This document shows, piece by piece, positions 34,560-43,355 of a DNA stretch of 43,402 nucleotides. Where the stretch lies: NCBI GenBank assembly GCA_013393545.1, contig JABXHG010000575.1:1-43402 (forward strand), read 5' to 3'. Each line of letters starts with the position of its first letter. Within the stretch, counting starts at the first letter, position 1. Origin of the DNA: Alteromonadaceae bacterium. Lineage in GTDB: Bacteria > Pseudomonadota > Gammaproteobacteria > Pseudomonadales > Oleiphilaceae. A program made the position numbers and the translations under genes. A model generated the notes under the pieces. That model saw nothing but the letters and a program-made list of their open reading frames with translations, was not told where the DNA came from and did no database searches.

Positions 34560-35257
34560 TCAGGCCGTCTCCGGTGCTTCTCCGGCCAGCAAGGCGGTAA
34601 TGGCCCCGCTTTCCAGAGGCCTGGACAACAAAAAGCCCTGCACACTGTCGCAGCCCAGCTTGCGCAGCTGCGCCAGCTGGTCCTCAGTCTCAATGCCTTC
34701 GGCAACCACGGACAACCGCAGGCTCTTGGCCAGGCTGATGATAGCGGTGGTCACCATCTCGCCGGTACTGCGGGTGCCGATTTCATGCACGAAGCTGCGG
34801 TCCACTTTCAGGGCATCCAGTGGCAGGCGGTGCAGCTGGGCTTCTTCCTTTGAGTCATAAAAGCTGACGGCCCGTGTGGAGCGGGCCATTTTACCGGGCC
34901 GGGCCAGTTCCTTGTCCAGTAGCAGTTGTTGATCGGAAGGCAATTCTGCTTCAACACGGCGACCTGCTGGTTCGTGAACTGCCGGGGCACATAGTCAAGA
35001 ATGCACAGGGTGCCCAGTGGGTGTCCGTTCAGGCTGCGAGGTGTTTCATTGACCGCTAGCCACTGATTGGATTTGAACCATTGGCGCTCGCGATCCAGCA
35101 GGCTGACCAGCGCCACCGGGGTGCCAAAAATGGACTTGGCCAGCCGGGTAATGCGGTCAAACCGCTCTTCGGGCGGTGTGTCCAGAACATCCAGCGCATA
35201 GAGATCTTCCAGGCGGCGGGTTTCCTGTTCGTTCAGCAAGAGATCGCGGTGTGGCAC
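34560..35257 (-). pseudogene. GAF-(GGDEF)-EAL protein remnant
   Basis: The N-terminal frame (from ATG-proximal 35257) encodes the start of a GAF domain (ETRRLEDLYALDVLDTPPEERFDRITRLAKSIFGTPVALVSLLD) that jumps from NETPRS straight to [13 protein letters not shown] near 35030, missing about 45 residues. The frame then shifts near 34945. A second frame (34560-34943) encodes only the last third of an EAL domain ([42 protein letters not shown]), entered from [11 protein letters not shown] rather than the expected DDFGTGYSS. The GGDEF domain and most of EAL are gone. It is a multiply deleted relic of a c-di-GMP enzyme. Confidence 0.85.
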
Positions 35258-35426
35258 AAGCTTATTCCTTGGAAAAATAGTGCATTTGTTTACGACAGAT
35301 ACGGCCAGAAGGATTATCAGAGGAGGTTAAAAAAAGAGCGTTTCCGGGGCAGGTTTGGTCAATAAGGCCTTGTTCTGCACTGTTGTGGTGCGCGTTACAT
35401 ATACAAAAACAATACAAAGTTATTTT

Positions 35427-35440
35427 TTGATCTGGGTCAA
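35427..35440 (+). promoter_or_regulatory. FNR/ANR-type box upstream of aer
   Basis: TTGATctggGTCAA matches the TTGAT-N4-ATCAA consensus at 9 of 10 fixed positions. It lies 114 nt before the aer start, in the 296-nt gap 35258-35553 that otherwise holds AT-rich DNA and no gene. ANR control of aer is established in P. aeruginosa, which supports the call. Confidence 0.65.
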
Positions 35441-35553
35441 TCGCCAGTGCGCGCGCCTGTCGTTAATGTGTTCATTCATACCGATGTCTGTCTTGAAACA
35501 ATACTGTCATATCAACCAATAAAATATCCGGGATACCTGTTCAGGAGCACGGA

Positions 35554-37152
35554 GTGCGCATAAACGAACCCGTTACACAACGCGAAGTGCCGGTTGAACC
35601 TGGCGCTAATATTCTTTCGACCACCAATCCAAGGGGGCAGATCACTCATGTTAATGACGAGTTTCTGGAGATCTGCGGTTACACCCGCGAAGAGTTGATT
35701 GGCCAACCCCACAACATCATCCGCCACCCGGATATGCCCCGAGCCGCTTATGAACAGATGTGGCAACAGCTAAAAGCCGGTGAGCCCTGGCTGGGTGCGG
35801 TGAAGAACCGCTGCAAGAACGGTGATCACTACTGGGTTCGTGCCTACGCCATTCCCATCACCGACAAACAGGGCGAGTTGATAGAACTTCAGTCCATTCG
35901 TACCAGACTGGAGCCGAAAGCCAAGGCCCGGGCAGAAAAACTGTACGGCAAGCTACGGGAGAGCCAGCCCCAAAAGGGCCCGGTGGAACCGGCCCGCCTG
36001 CCCAGAACCCTGCCATTGACCGCCCGTTTGATGATCGCCATGGCGCTGGTATTCACCGCCAGCTCCATTGCCCACGGTGCCACGGAATCCGTCGGAGCTT
36101 CGGTGGCCATCTGGTTGCTGTCGTTGGCCGCCGGCGGTGGCGCCATCTACAAGCTACTGGCGCCTTTCCGCAAATGCGTACGCCGCGCCCGGGCCATTGT
36201 CGATGACACCGTGGCCGAGCGCATTCTGGTGAACGGCAACGGCGATGTAGCCAGCCTGGACCTGGTGATTACCGAGCAGGCGGCGGAGCTGGATTCGGTG
36301 GTCAAGCGCATGGATGATCTGATCAATGAACTGAAACAGGATGTGACCAAAACCACCCGGCGCAGTAGCGACGCAAGCGAGGCCGTGAAGGAACAATCTT
36401 CCGCCACCGACACTATTGCCTCCGCCAGTGAGGAGATGTCCGTAACCTCCAGCGAGGTGGCCACCAACGCCACAGACATGCTGGAGCAGGTGCGCATGGC
36501 CCATGACGGTGTGTCCCGGGGCCAGTCGATCACCCATGAAACCCGCAGTAGCATGGATTCGCTGTCCACCGAGCTGGCCGAGGCGTCGAAACGGGTGGGC
36601 GAACTGACCGAAGCCAGCAAGGGCGTGACCGATGCCCTGAACACCATTGGCGAAATTACCGAACAGACCAACCTGCTGGAGCTCAACGCTTCGATTGAGG
36701 CCGCCCGGGCCGGCGAGGCCGGGCGCGGTTTCGCGGTGGTGGCCGATGAGGTACGCAGCCTGGCCTTGCGCACTCAGAGTACCACCGAGCAGATCACCAC
36801 CACTCTGGGCCGGTTCCGGGACGTGGTGGATAACGCCACCGCCGCCATGGACCGGTGCGACAGCTACGCCCGCAAAACCGTGGAAGATACCGCCGCGTCG
36901 GAAGAGACGCTGGGCGAACTGGTGGGCTACATTGACCGGATCTCCCAGGCCTGCGACAGCGTGTCGTCGGCGGCCGAGCAGCAACACCAGGCCTCCTCGG
37001 AAATCTCCAACCGCATCGTCAGCATTAACGACCTGGGCGACAGTGCCACCAATCTGATGACAGAGGCTCAGGATTCAATCCATCATCTCGAGGACCAGAT
37101 TGTCGAAGTGGCCGCCCTTGCAAACCGCCTGAAAGGCCGGAATGAAATCTGA
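35554..37152 (+). CDS. aer: Aerotaxis receptor Aer
   Basis: A 532-residue energy/oxygen chemoreceptor. The N-terminal PAS (~15-115) is of the FAD-binding Aer type ([33 protein letters not shown]). A central hydrophobic region of two helices (~158-200) anchors it to the membrane, then HAMP-like and a full MCP signalling domain follow. The hairpin tip reads [23 protein letters not shown], with Glu and Ser replacing the usual Ala residues of [16 protein letters not shown]; the change is unusual but keeps the key E and R. GTG start with AGGAG 7 nt upstream. An FNR-type box lies upstream. In P. aeruginosa aer adjoins acnA; here acnA is 6 kb away across other signalling genes. Confidence 0.95.
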   Translation: MRINEPVTQREVPVEPGANILSTTNPRGQITHVNDEFLEICGYTREELIGQPHNIIRHPDMPRAAYEQMWQQLKAGEPWLGAVKNRCKNGDHYWVRAYAIPITDKQGELIELQSIRTRLEPKAKARAEKLYGKLRESQPQKGPVEPARLPRTLPLTARLMIAMALVFTASSIAHGATESVGASVAIWLLSLAAGGGAIYKLLAPFRKCVRRARAIVDDTVAERILVNGNGDVASLDLVITEQAAELDSVVKRMDDLINELKQDVTKTTRRSSDASEAVKEQSSATDTIASASEEMSVTSSEVATNATDMLEQVRMAHDGVSRGQSITHETRSSMDSLSTELAEASKRVGELTEASKGVTDALNTIGEITEQTNLLELNASIEAARAGEAGRGFAVVADEVRSLALRTQSTTEQITTTLGRFRDVVDNATAAMDRCDSYARKTVEDTAASEETLGELVGYIDRISQACDSVSSAAEQQHQASSEISNRIVSINDLGDSATNLMTEAQDSIHHLEDQIVEVAALANRLKGRNEI

Positions 37153-37214
37153 TAGGCCTGATGCATAGTAAATTGATCCAGGTCTTCAAGAAATCGGTCG
37201 GTTTGCCGTTATCA

Positions 37215-37228
37215 TTGATAATTATCAA
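37215..37228 (+). promoter_or_regulatory. Perfect FNR/ANR box upstream of the CZB chemoreceptor
   Basis: TTGATAATTATCAA is a perfect 14-bp palindrome and matches TTGAT-N4-ATCAA at every fixed position. It is centred about 61 nt before the ATG at 37283. I see no good -10 at the spacing expected for class II activation, so activation from another start site or repression are both possible. A Fur-like reading (GATAAT hexamers) is the alternative. Confidence 0.65.
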
Positions 37229-37282
37229 CAAAGAACGTTTTGAACAACCGACCCGGCGCACTGCGCGGTAGCGAGCGGCACT

Positions 37283-38641
37283 ATGTTTTTGACTGAAAAT
37301 AAAGCCAAACAGATGATTCAAGCGGTCCTTGAGGGCCATAACCGAAAAAACACGCCCGACTGGCTGAAGCCCCTGGCTGAGTACCTGGACGAGTGGGCGG
37401 ATGAAGAGCTGGCCGTCGCCAATGGCACGGTGGATGTGTCCCGCCATATTTCCGACCTGGGCCAGAACGCTCTGGAATTTGACGAGCGGGTGCACAGCCT
37501 GGTGGCCAACATCCAGACGCTGTCGGCCGCGATAGAAGAGATGTCGGCCAGTGCCTCGGAAGTGGGCAGCCTGGGCCAGGATGTGTTGCACCAGGCCTCC
37601 AATGTGAATGACTACACCAGGGAATCCAGCACCGCGCTGGACGAAATGGAAGCCCGGCTGGCGGAAGTGGACATTGCCCTGACTCAGGCCAACGAGGAAA
37701 TGCGGGCGTTGGCCGAGCAGACCAAGAGTATCGAGTCTCTGACCAATACGGTAAATGAGATCTCCGATCAGACCAACCTGTTGGCCCTGAACGCGGCCAT
37801 CGAAGCGGCCCGGGCCGGTGAGGCCGGGCGCGGTTTTGCCGTGGTGGCCGATGAAGTGCGCCAGCTGGCGGCCCGCAGCGCCGGCGCGGCCCAGGAAATC
37901 AACGGTATTGTTACTGAAATTATCAACGGCTCGGAGAGTGTGCAGGAACGCTTGGGTAAATCCGTGACCGCAGTTCAGGCCTCTGGCGAGAGCCGCGAGC
38001 GAGTGGCGGATGTGATCCACAAATCCCGGGAATCGGCCAACCAGAACTTCGACCAGGCCACGTCCATTGCTTCGGCCGCTGAAGAGCAAAGCCAGGTCTC
38101 CCACGACATGGCCGAGCAGGTCAGCTCCAACTCGGAAGACTCCGATGCCCTGGCCAGTATTTTCCAGGGCCTGATGGGTGCGCTGGCGCCGCTGCGCACC
38201 GACACCGAGAACATCTTCTCCAACGTGCGCCTGATCACGCCCTGCCTGGTGCTGGCCAGTGCCAAGCGGGATCACGTGGTGTGGGTGGACAAGCTGATTC
38301 GTTTCGCCATCTTCAACGAGAAATCAATTACCGAAGACGAGGTGAAAGATCACACCCAGTGCCGTTTGGGCAAATTCCTGGCCAGCGACGAGGCCAAGGG
38401 GCTGCACCAGCTGAAAAACTCAGACCGGCTGATCAACGAGGCGCACCCGAAGGTGCATAACGCCGGTCGCCAGCTGTTCAAACTGGCCCAGGATTTCCAC
38501 AACAAACGCATTGATCCGGAGCGCTACAATGACCAGTCCCGAGAGCTGGTGGAAACGCTGAAATCGTCTTCCTCGGAAGTCATCGACCTGCTCGATGCGC
38601 TCATGCGCGAGGTGGAAGATCACCCGGATATGGCCTGCTGA
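37283..38641 (+). CDS. Soluble chemoreceptor with C-terminal CZB domain
   Basis: A 452-residue cytoplasmic methyl-accepting protein with no TM. The signalling domain (~70-310) has the canonical tip [39 protein letters not shown]. The C-terminal CZB domain (~325-440) shows the 3His/1Cys zinc set: [22 protein letters not shown] and the HPKVH pair. TlpD of Helicobacter and related receptors use this domain to sense zinc and oxidants such as hypochlorous acid. The short N-terminus ([20 protein letters not shown]) has no known sensor. The Shine-Dalgarno is weak. A perfect FNR box lies upstream. The convergent MHYT kinase gene ends 5 nt away. Confidence 0.93.
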   Translation: MFLTENKAKQMIQAVLEGHNRKNTPDWLKPLAEYLDEWADEELAVANGTVDVSRHISDLGQNALEFDERVHSLVANIQTLSAAIEEMSASASEVGSLGQDVLHQASNVNDYTRESSTALDEMEARLAEVDIALTQANEEMRALAEQTKSIESLTNTVNEISDQTNLLALNAAIEAARAGEAGRGFAVVADEVRQLAARSAGAAQEINGIVTEIINGSESVQERLGKSVTAVQASGESRERVADVIHKSRESANQNFDQATSIASAAEEQSQVSHDMAEQVSSNSEDSDALASIFQGLMGALAPLRTDTENIFSNVRLITPCLVLASAKRDHVVWVDKLIRFAIFNEKSITEDEVKDHTQCRLGKFLASDEAKGLHQLKNSDRLINEAHPKVHNAGRQLFKLAQDFHNKRIDPERYNDQSRELVETLKSSSSEVIDLLDALMREVEDHPDMAC

Positions 38642-38646
38642 CCCGG

Positions 38647-41391
38647 TCAGGCCGCCTGCTCCTCCTGCCAGCGATCCTTGACCTCCAGCATCGCGGGTAG
38701 ACACCGGAAAAACGCATCAACCAGTGCCGGTTCGAAGTGTTTGCCACTTTGCTCCCGAATCAGATTGCAGGCCTGGTCCACGGACCAGGCTTTTTTATAG
38801 GGCCGTTCGCTGGTCAGCGCGTCAAACACGTCCGCCAGGGTTTGCGCCAACTGGCCGAAGCCGAGATTGCCGGCCAGGCCGCGCAAGCGATGTATCGAAG
38901 CACTCGGGTCTGCCTGTTCGCGCAAGATCCCAGGCTGGTTTTCCGGGGCCTGCAAAAATCGGGTGGCGGCTTTGTAGTGAGCGCGGGCATCCGGCCAGAG
39001 TTGCGCCACCAATTTGCGGTTCAGGACGTCCGCCGCCTTGGCCGTTGTGTGAGCGGCTGGCCTGGGGGAGCGCGGCTGCAGATCCAGGCCAAGCAGCCGG
39101 GCCATTTCGGCGGACAGGTCGACTATGTTGATTGGTTTGATGGCAAAACCGTCCATGCCGGCATTCAGTGCTTCTCGATGATCGGCCTCCAGCACGCTGG
39201 CGGTCAGGGCGATCACCGGTGTGCGGGGTTGCTGTTGCTCAGCCTCCCAGTTGCGCAGCGCCCGGGTGGCTTCGTGGCCGTTCAGCTCCGGCATCTGCAC
39301 GTCCATTAGCACCATATCAAACGGTTGTTGAGTGGCTTTTGCCAGAGCTTCCCGGCCATTGCGGGCGGTGATCACTGTATGGCCCCGCTGGCCGAGCAGG
39401 GCGCGCAGCAGTTCCAGGTTTTGTTCCACATCGTCGGCCACCAGCAGGGTTAACCGTGGCAACTCGATTTCCTGTTCGGTTTGCCGGTCATTGTCGACCG
39501 GCTGGCCGGCAACCAGGGGCAGGCTGACGCGAAAGGTGGAGCCTTCGCCGGGCTCGCTGGTGGCACTGATCTGCCCGCCCATCAGTTCGGTCAGCTGGCG
39601 GGCAATGGTGGTGCCCAGCCCGGTGCCGCCAAAGCGGCGGGTCATGCTGGCATCGGCCTGGGTGAAGGGTTCGAAAATCCGGCTCAGCCGGTCCGGCGCA
39701 ATGCCGATACCGGTATCTTCCACCAGAATCACCACTTCGCCGGCGCGGGGCTGGAGCACCCGTAAAGTTACCCCGCCGGTTTCGGTGAATTTAACCGCAT
39801 TGCTGACCAGATTGAGAATGACCTGCTGGATGCGCAGCGGGTCACCGCGGAAGTACTCGTCAGCCTGGTAATCCAGCGTCAGCGACAGGCCTTTGCCGCC
39901 GGCCGTGAGTGACTGGCTGGCAACGATCTGGTCACACACCGATCGCAATGAGAAATCCCGCTGTTCCAGTTCGGTGTGGCCGCCATCGAGTTTGGCGGTG
40001 TCCAGAATGTCATTGAGCAGGGTCAGTAGCGAGCGGGCGGAGTCTTTGACAATGCCCAGGTGCCGGGCCTGATCGGTATTCAGCGGAGTATCCAGCACCA
40101 GGTCGGTAAAGCCGATGATGGAATTCATGGGGGTGCGGATTTCATGGCTCATGTTGGCCAGGAAGGCGCTTTTCGCTTCGGCCGCCTGTTCAGCCTGATC
40201 CTTGGCCTGACGCAGTTCGGTTTCCATCCGGTGGCGCTGGGAAATGTCGGTGATAAAGCCGACAAAGGTGCTGACGCCGCCAAGGCGCGATTCGCCAATG
40301 GCCAGGCGGATGGGGAACTCGTGGCCATCCTTGTGCAGTGCCCAGACCTCCCGGCCCTTGCCGATAATCTTTCGCTCACCGGTATTCAGGTAATTTTTCA
40401 GGTAGCCGTCGTGGGCATCCCGGTGGGGGTTGGGCATCAGCATTTTCACATTTTTGCCTAGCACCTCGTCGGCCCGATAGCCAAAAATGCGTTCGGCGGA
40501 GTCGTTGAACGACAGGATGTCACCCTTTTCGGAAATCTTCACAATGCCGTCAACGGCGGCGTCCACCGTGGCCTGCAGTTCACTGGCGGTTTTCTGGCTG
40601 TGGCGCATCAGCGCCCGGTAACGGGCCACGGCATTGACGCCGGCGGCCAGCAGGCTCAGAGAGACGGTCACAAAGGCAATGGTCAGTGCCAGCATGATGT
40701 GGCGGTTGCTGCCGGGCAGAAAGTCCGGGTCCGGCTCGCCGATAAAGCGGGCGGCTTCCATACCGGTGTAATGCATGGCCGCGATGGCCAGGCCCATGAT
40801 AGTGCCGGCCAGCAGGCGGCGTTTGTAACCGTGCAGAAGCCGGTGCCGGCGCAGCCCAAAGCTGATCCACAGGGCCAGGGTACCCAGCACCACGGCCACC
40901 AGGATAGACAGCACGAACAGAGCCGGGTCATAGCGCAATGCCGGGCCGATTTGCATGGCTGCCATGCCCAGATAATGCATGGCACCGATACCAGCGCCGA
41001 CAGTAATGCCGCCGCCCACCAGACGGCTGGTATTCAGCTCGTTGCGGGCCAGCAGGCTCAGGGTAACCCAGGACGCCAACAGGCTGGGAAGCACCGACAA
41101 CGCGGTGATGCCCGGGTGATAATGCACGTGGGTGGGCATTTCGAAGGCCAGCATGCCGATAAAATGCATGGACCAGATGCCAAAACCCAGGGAAGCCGAG
41201 CCGCTGAGCAGGTGCAGGCGTTGCATGAACCGTGCGCTGCTGCGCCGGGCGGCGGCCGCCAGTACCAGCGCCATATAAGAGGCGCCAATGGCGATGGCCA
41301 GAGACAGGCCAACCAACACCCAGTCGTAATGGCCGGTGACCAGTTTGCCCGGCGGCGTGCCGACGACGAAGAAATCAGCCAGTGAAATCAA
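38647..41391 (-). CDS. MHYT-PAS hybrid histidine kinase fused to an HD-GYP tail
   Basis: A 914-residue protein. Seven TM helices form an MHYT domain (~25-225) with MHFIGM, MHYLGM and MHYTGM repeats, thought to bind metal and sense O2, CO or NO. Then come PAS (~275-395), HisKA (FLANMSHEIRTPMNSIIGF), HATPase (NLVSNAVKF, DTGIGI, GGTGLG), a receiver (DMVLMDVQMPELNG, VIALTAS) and the start of an HPt domain with its histidine (SIHRLRGLAGNLGFGQLAQTLA). The last ~60 residues (ADVFDALTSERPYKKAW, GKHFEPALVDAFFRCLP) are the C-terminal end of an HD-GYP phosphodiesterase, without its HD or GYP residues. The join is near 38831-38840. TTG start with AAGGG 9 nt upstream. The PAS-GGDEF gene lies 11 nt upstream on the same strand. 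Confidence 0.92.
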   Translation of the reverse strand: MISLADFFVVGTPPGKLVTGHYDWVLVGLSLAIAIGASYMALVLAAAARRSSARFMQRLHLLSGSASLGFGIWSMHFIGMLAFEMPTHVHYHPGITALSVLPSLLASWVTLSLLARNELNTSRLVGGGITVGAGIGAMHYLGMAAMQIGPALRYDPALFVLSILVAVVLGTLALWISFGLRRHRLLHGYKRRLLAGTIMGLAIAAMHYTGMEAARFIGEPDPDFLPGSNRHIMLALTIAFVTVSLSLLAAGVNAVARYRALMRHSQKTASELQATVDAAVDGIVKISEKGDILSFNDSAERIFGYRADEVLGKNVKMLMPNPHRDAHDGYLKNYLNTGERKIIGKGREVWALHKDGHEFPIRLAIGESRLGGVSTFVGFITDISQRHRMETELRQAKDQAEQAAEAKSAFLANMSHEIRTPMNSIIGFTDLVLDTPLNTDQARHLGIVKDSARSLLTLLNDILDTAKLDGGHTELEQRDFSLRSVCDQIVASQSLTAGGKGLSLTLDYQADEYFRGDPLRIQQVILNLVSNAVKFTETGGVTLRVLQPRAGEVVILVEDTGIGIAPDRLSRIFEPFTQADASMTRRFGGTGLGTTIARQLTELMGGQISATSEPGEGSTFRVSLPLVAGQPVDNDRQTEQEIELPRLTLLVADDVEQNLELLRALLGQRGHTVITARNGREALAKATQQPFDMVLMDVQMPELNGHEATRALRNWEAEQQQPRTPVIALTASVLEADHREALNAGMDGFAIKPINIVDLSAEMARLLGLDLQPRSPRPAAHTTAKAADVLNRKLVAQLWPDARAHYKAATRFLQAPENQPGILREQADPSASIHRLRGLAGNLGFGQLAQTLADVFDALTSERPYKKAWSVDQACNLIREQSGKHFEPALVDAFFRCLPAMLEVKDRWQEEQAA

Positions 41392-41402
41392 AAAGCCAGC
41401 CC

Positions 41403-42674
41403 TTAATCGGTGGTGACCCGGTTTTTACCGGCGTCCTTGGCGGCATACAGTCGCTGATCCACCCGTTCCAGAATGCTGGCCGGAGTATCCTCGGGCAGGG
41501 ATTCGGTCACACCAATAGACAGGGTGACATGGCCAATTTCCTCAAACTCAATGGCCGCTATTGCTGTGCGAATGCTTTCAGCTATCTCCCGAGCCTTGTC
41601 GTCGTCGCAGAAAGGCAGGATCACGATGAATTCCTCGCCGCCCCAGCGCACGACCTTGTCGGTTTTGCGGGTCTGCTCCATCAGGATGTCGGCCACTTCC
41701 TTGATCACCTCGTCGCCTCGAGGATGACCGTGGGTGTCGTTCACCGCCTTGAAACCGTCGATGTCCAGCATCAGCAGACTGAACGGCGAATCTTTCTCCA
41801 GGGCCTGGATCAGTACCACGTCCAGCTCGATTTCTCCGGCCCGGCGGTTCAAAAGCCCGGTCAGTGAATCGTGGGAGGCCTGCTCACGCAGTTTCAGCTC
41901 GGCAAAGACGCGATCACTCAGATCCTTGATGATGCTGATAAAGTGGGTGATCTCGCCGCTGGAATTCTTGACCGGCGTGATGGTCTGCTGGCAGTGAATT
42001 TCGTGGCCGTTTTTGTGGCGGTTCACCACCATGGCGCGGAACGGAAGGCCTTCGTTCAGGTGGCGCCAAAGGCCCTTGTAGAAGGTTTTGTCGTGGCGAC
42101 CGGACTTGAGCACCGACGGATCACGGCCAATCACCTCGGTCGGGCTGTAACCCGTGATGATTTCAAAGCCCTGGTTGGCAAACTCAATGGTGCCTTCGGC
42201 GGTGGTGATAAAAATGCCGTCGTAAGCGGCATCGATGGCCTTGGCGAACAGGTTGCCGGTGGATTCCGCCGCGTGCAGCTGGGTAATGTCCTTCTGGATG
42301 GAAATGTAGAAACGAGGATCGCCGGAATCTCCCTTGATTTCGGTAATGTTCCATTCCACCAGATAAGGCCGACCGTTTTTCCGGTAATTGATGGTAGAGC
42401 CGGAGAAATAACCGTGCTTTTTCAGATCACGCCGCAGCTTTTCAATGACGGTTGCTTCGGTCATCGGGCCTTGCAGGATTTTCGGATTCTGTCCCGCCAG
42501 TTCTTCGGCGCTGTAGCCGGTCATATTACAGAACGCCGGGTTGGCATAGACAATCTGATGCCGGGCGTCGGTAATAATGATCGAATTGAACGACAGCTCG
42601 GCACTGGTGCGGAACAGTGCCAGCGAGTCGTCGGCGGAGAGGCCCTGAAGCGCCCTGGGGAATTCCTGAGTCAA
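41403..42674 (-). CDS. PAS-PAS-GGDEF diguanylate cyclase
   Basis: A cytoplasmic cyclase of 423 residues from the start chosen here (TTG at 42674, with CAGG 7 nt upstream); a TTG at 42698 would add eight residues. Two PAS domains (SFNSIIITDARHQIVYANPAFCNMTGYS and AYDGIFITTAEGTIEFANQGFEIITGYS) are each followed by a PAC segment ending in a DIT or DLS linker. GGDEF has FKAVNDTHGHPRGD, active site RWGGEEF and I-site RKTD, so it should be active and feedback-inhibited. It is the first gene before the MHYT kinase (11-nt gap), so the two are probably co-transcribed. Confidence 0.92.
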   Translation of the reverse strand: MTQEFPRALQGLSADDSLALFRTSAELSFNSIIITDARHQIVYANPAFCNMTGYSAEELAGQNPKILQGPMTEATVIEKLRRDLKKHGYFSGSTINYRKNGRPYLVEWNITEIKGDSGDPRFYISIQKDITQLHAAESTGNLFAKAIDAAYDGIFITTAEGTIEFANQGFEIITGYSPTEVIGRDPSVLKSGRHDKTFYKGLWRHLNEGLPFRAMVVNRHKNGHEIHCQQTITPVKNSSGEITHFISIIKDLSDRVFAELKLREQASHDSLTGLLNRRAGEIELDVVLIQALEKDSPFSLLMLDIDGFKAVNDTHGHPRGDEVIKEVADILMEQTRKTDKVVRWGGEEFIVILPFCDDDKAREIAESIRTAIAAIEFEEIGHVTLSIGVTESLPEDTPASILERVDQRLYAAKDAGKNRVTTD

Positions 42675-42776
42675 TGGTAAACCTGCGTACCTGTGCAATC
42701 TATTAAGGGTAGACCAGCATTGAGGAGTCGGCTCCCGGTGTCAACGCGGGATACTGCGTATTTATGCGACATGAAA

Positions 42777-42799
42777 GGCTATTAATACAAACAATAGCC
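42777..42799. repeat. Inverted repeat between the PAS-GGDEF gene and acnA
   Basis: GGCTATT (42777-42783) and AATAGCC (42793-42799) with a 9-nt spacer lie in the divergent region. It is possibly an operator; there is no T tract on either side. Confidence 0.3.
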
Positions 42800-42876
42800 A
42801 ACATTCACCCGGTTTTGGTTGAAGTCTCATTATTCGATGCAATAGTTGAAGTAGATTTCCAAAGAGGAGGCATTGC

Positions 42877-43296
42877 ATGTCGAGTAACGGATTGAGTAAA
42901 GACAGCCTGAATACCCTCTCCACCCTCGAGGCGGGTGGTAAAACTTTCCACTATTATAGCTTGCCCAAAGCTGCGGAGACCCTGGGTGATCTGAACCAGC
43001 TGCCGTTTTCCCTGAAAGTGTTGATGGAAAACCTGCTGCGTAACGAAGACGGCACCACCGTCGATAAGCCTCACATCGACGCCATGGTGAACTGGCTGAA
43101 AGACCGCCACTCCGACACCGAAATCCAGTTCCGCCCGGCCCGTGTGCTAATGCAGGATTTCACCGGCGTACCTGGCGTGGTGGATCTGGCCGCCATGCGT
43201 GAAGCGGTGCAGGCTGCGGGGAAAGACCCGGCCATGATCAACCCGCTGTCGCCGGTGGATCTGGTGATCGACCACATGCTCGACTGGCTGCAATGA
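42877..43296 (+). pseudogene. acnA: Aconitate hydratase A, truncated after ~133 codons
   Basis: The N-terminus matches aconitase A closely (KTFHYYSLPKAAETLGDLNQLPFSLKVLMENLLR, RPARVLMQDFTGVPGVVDLAAMREAV, NPLSPVDLVIDH). A strong AGAGGAGG lies 6 nt before the ATG. Similarity stops abruptly after the His codon at 43273-43275; six unrelated residues (MLDWLQ) and a stop follow. The family is ~890-920 residues and its cluster cysteines and catalytic residues lie beyond the break, so this product cannot be active. The DNA after 43275 looks like part of a different, tightly packed operon. A deletion or an assembly join at 43275 is the simplest reading; the rest of acnA could also lie elsewhere. Confidence 0.88.
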
Positions 43297-43355
43297 CCGC
43301 CGGCGAACTTGCGGGCAATATTGTTGGCACCCGCTGGCAGGATGTGTCTGCATGA
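43293..43355 (+). other. Tiny open frame after the acnA break
   Basis: ATGACCGCC at 43293 overlaps the stop of the truncated acnA frame as ATGA and encodes 20 residues (MTAGELAGNIVGTRWQDVSA). It ends in another ATGA overlap. It may be a remnant of an operon gene joined here. Not recognised. Confidence 0.25.
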
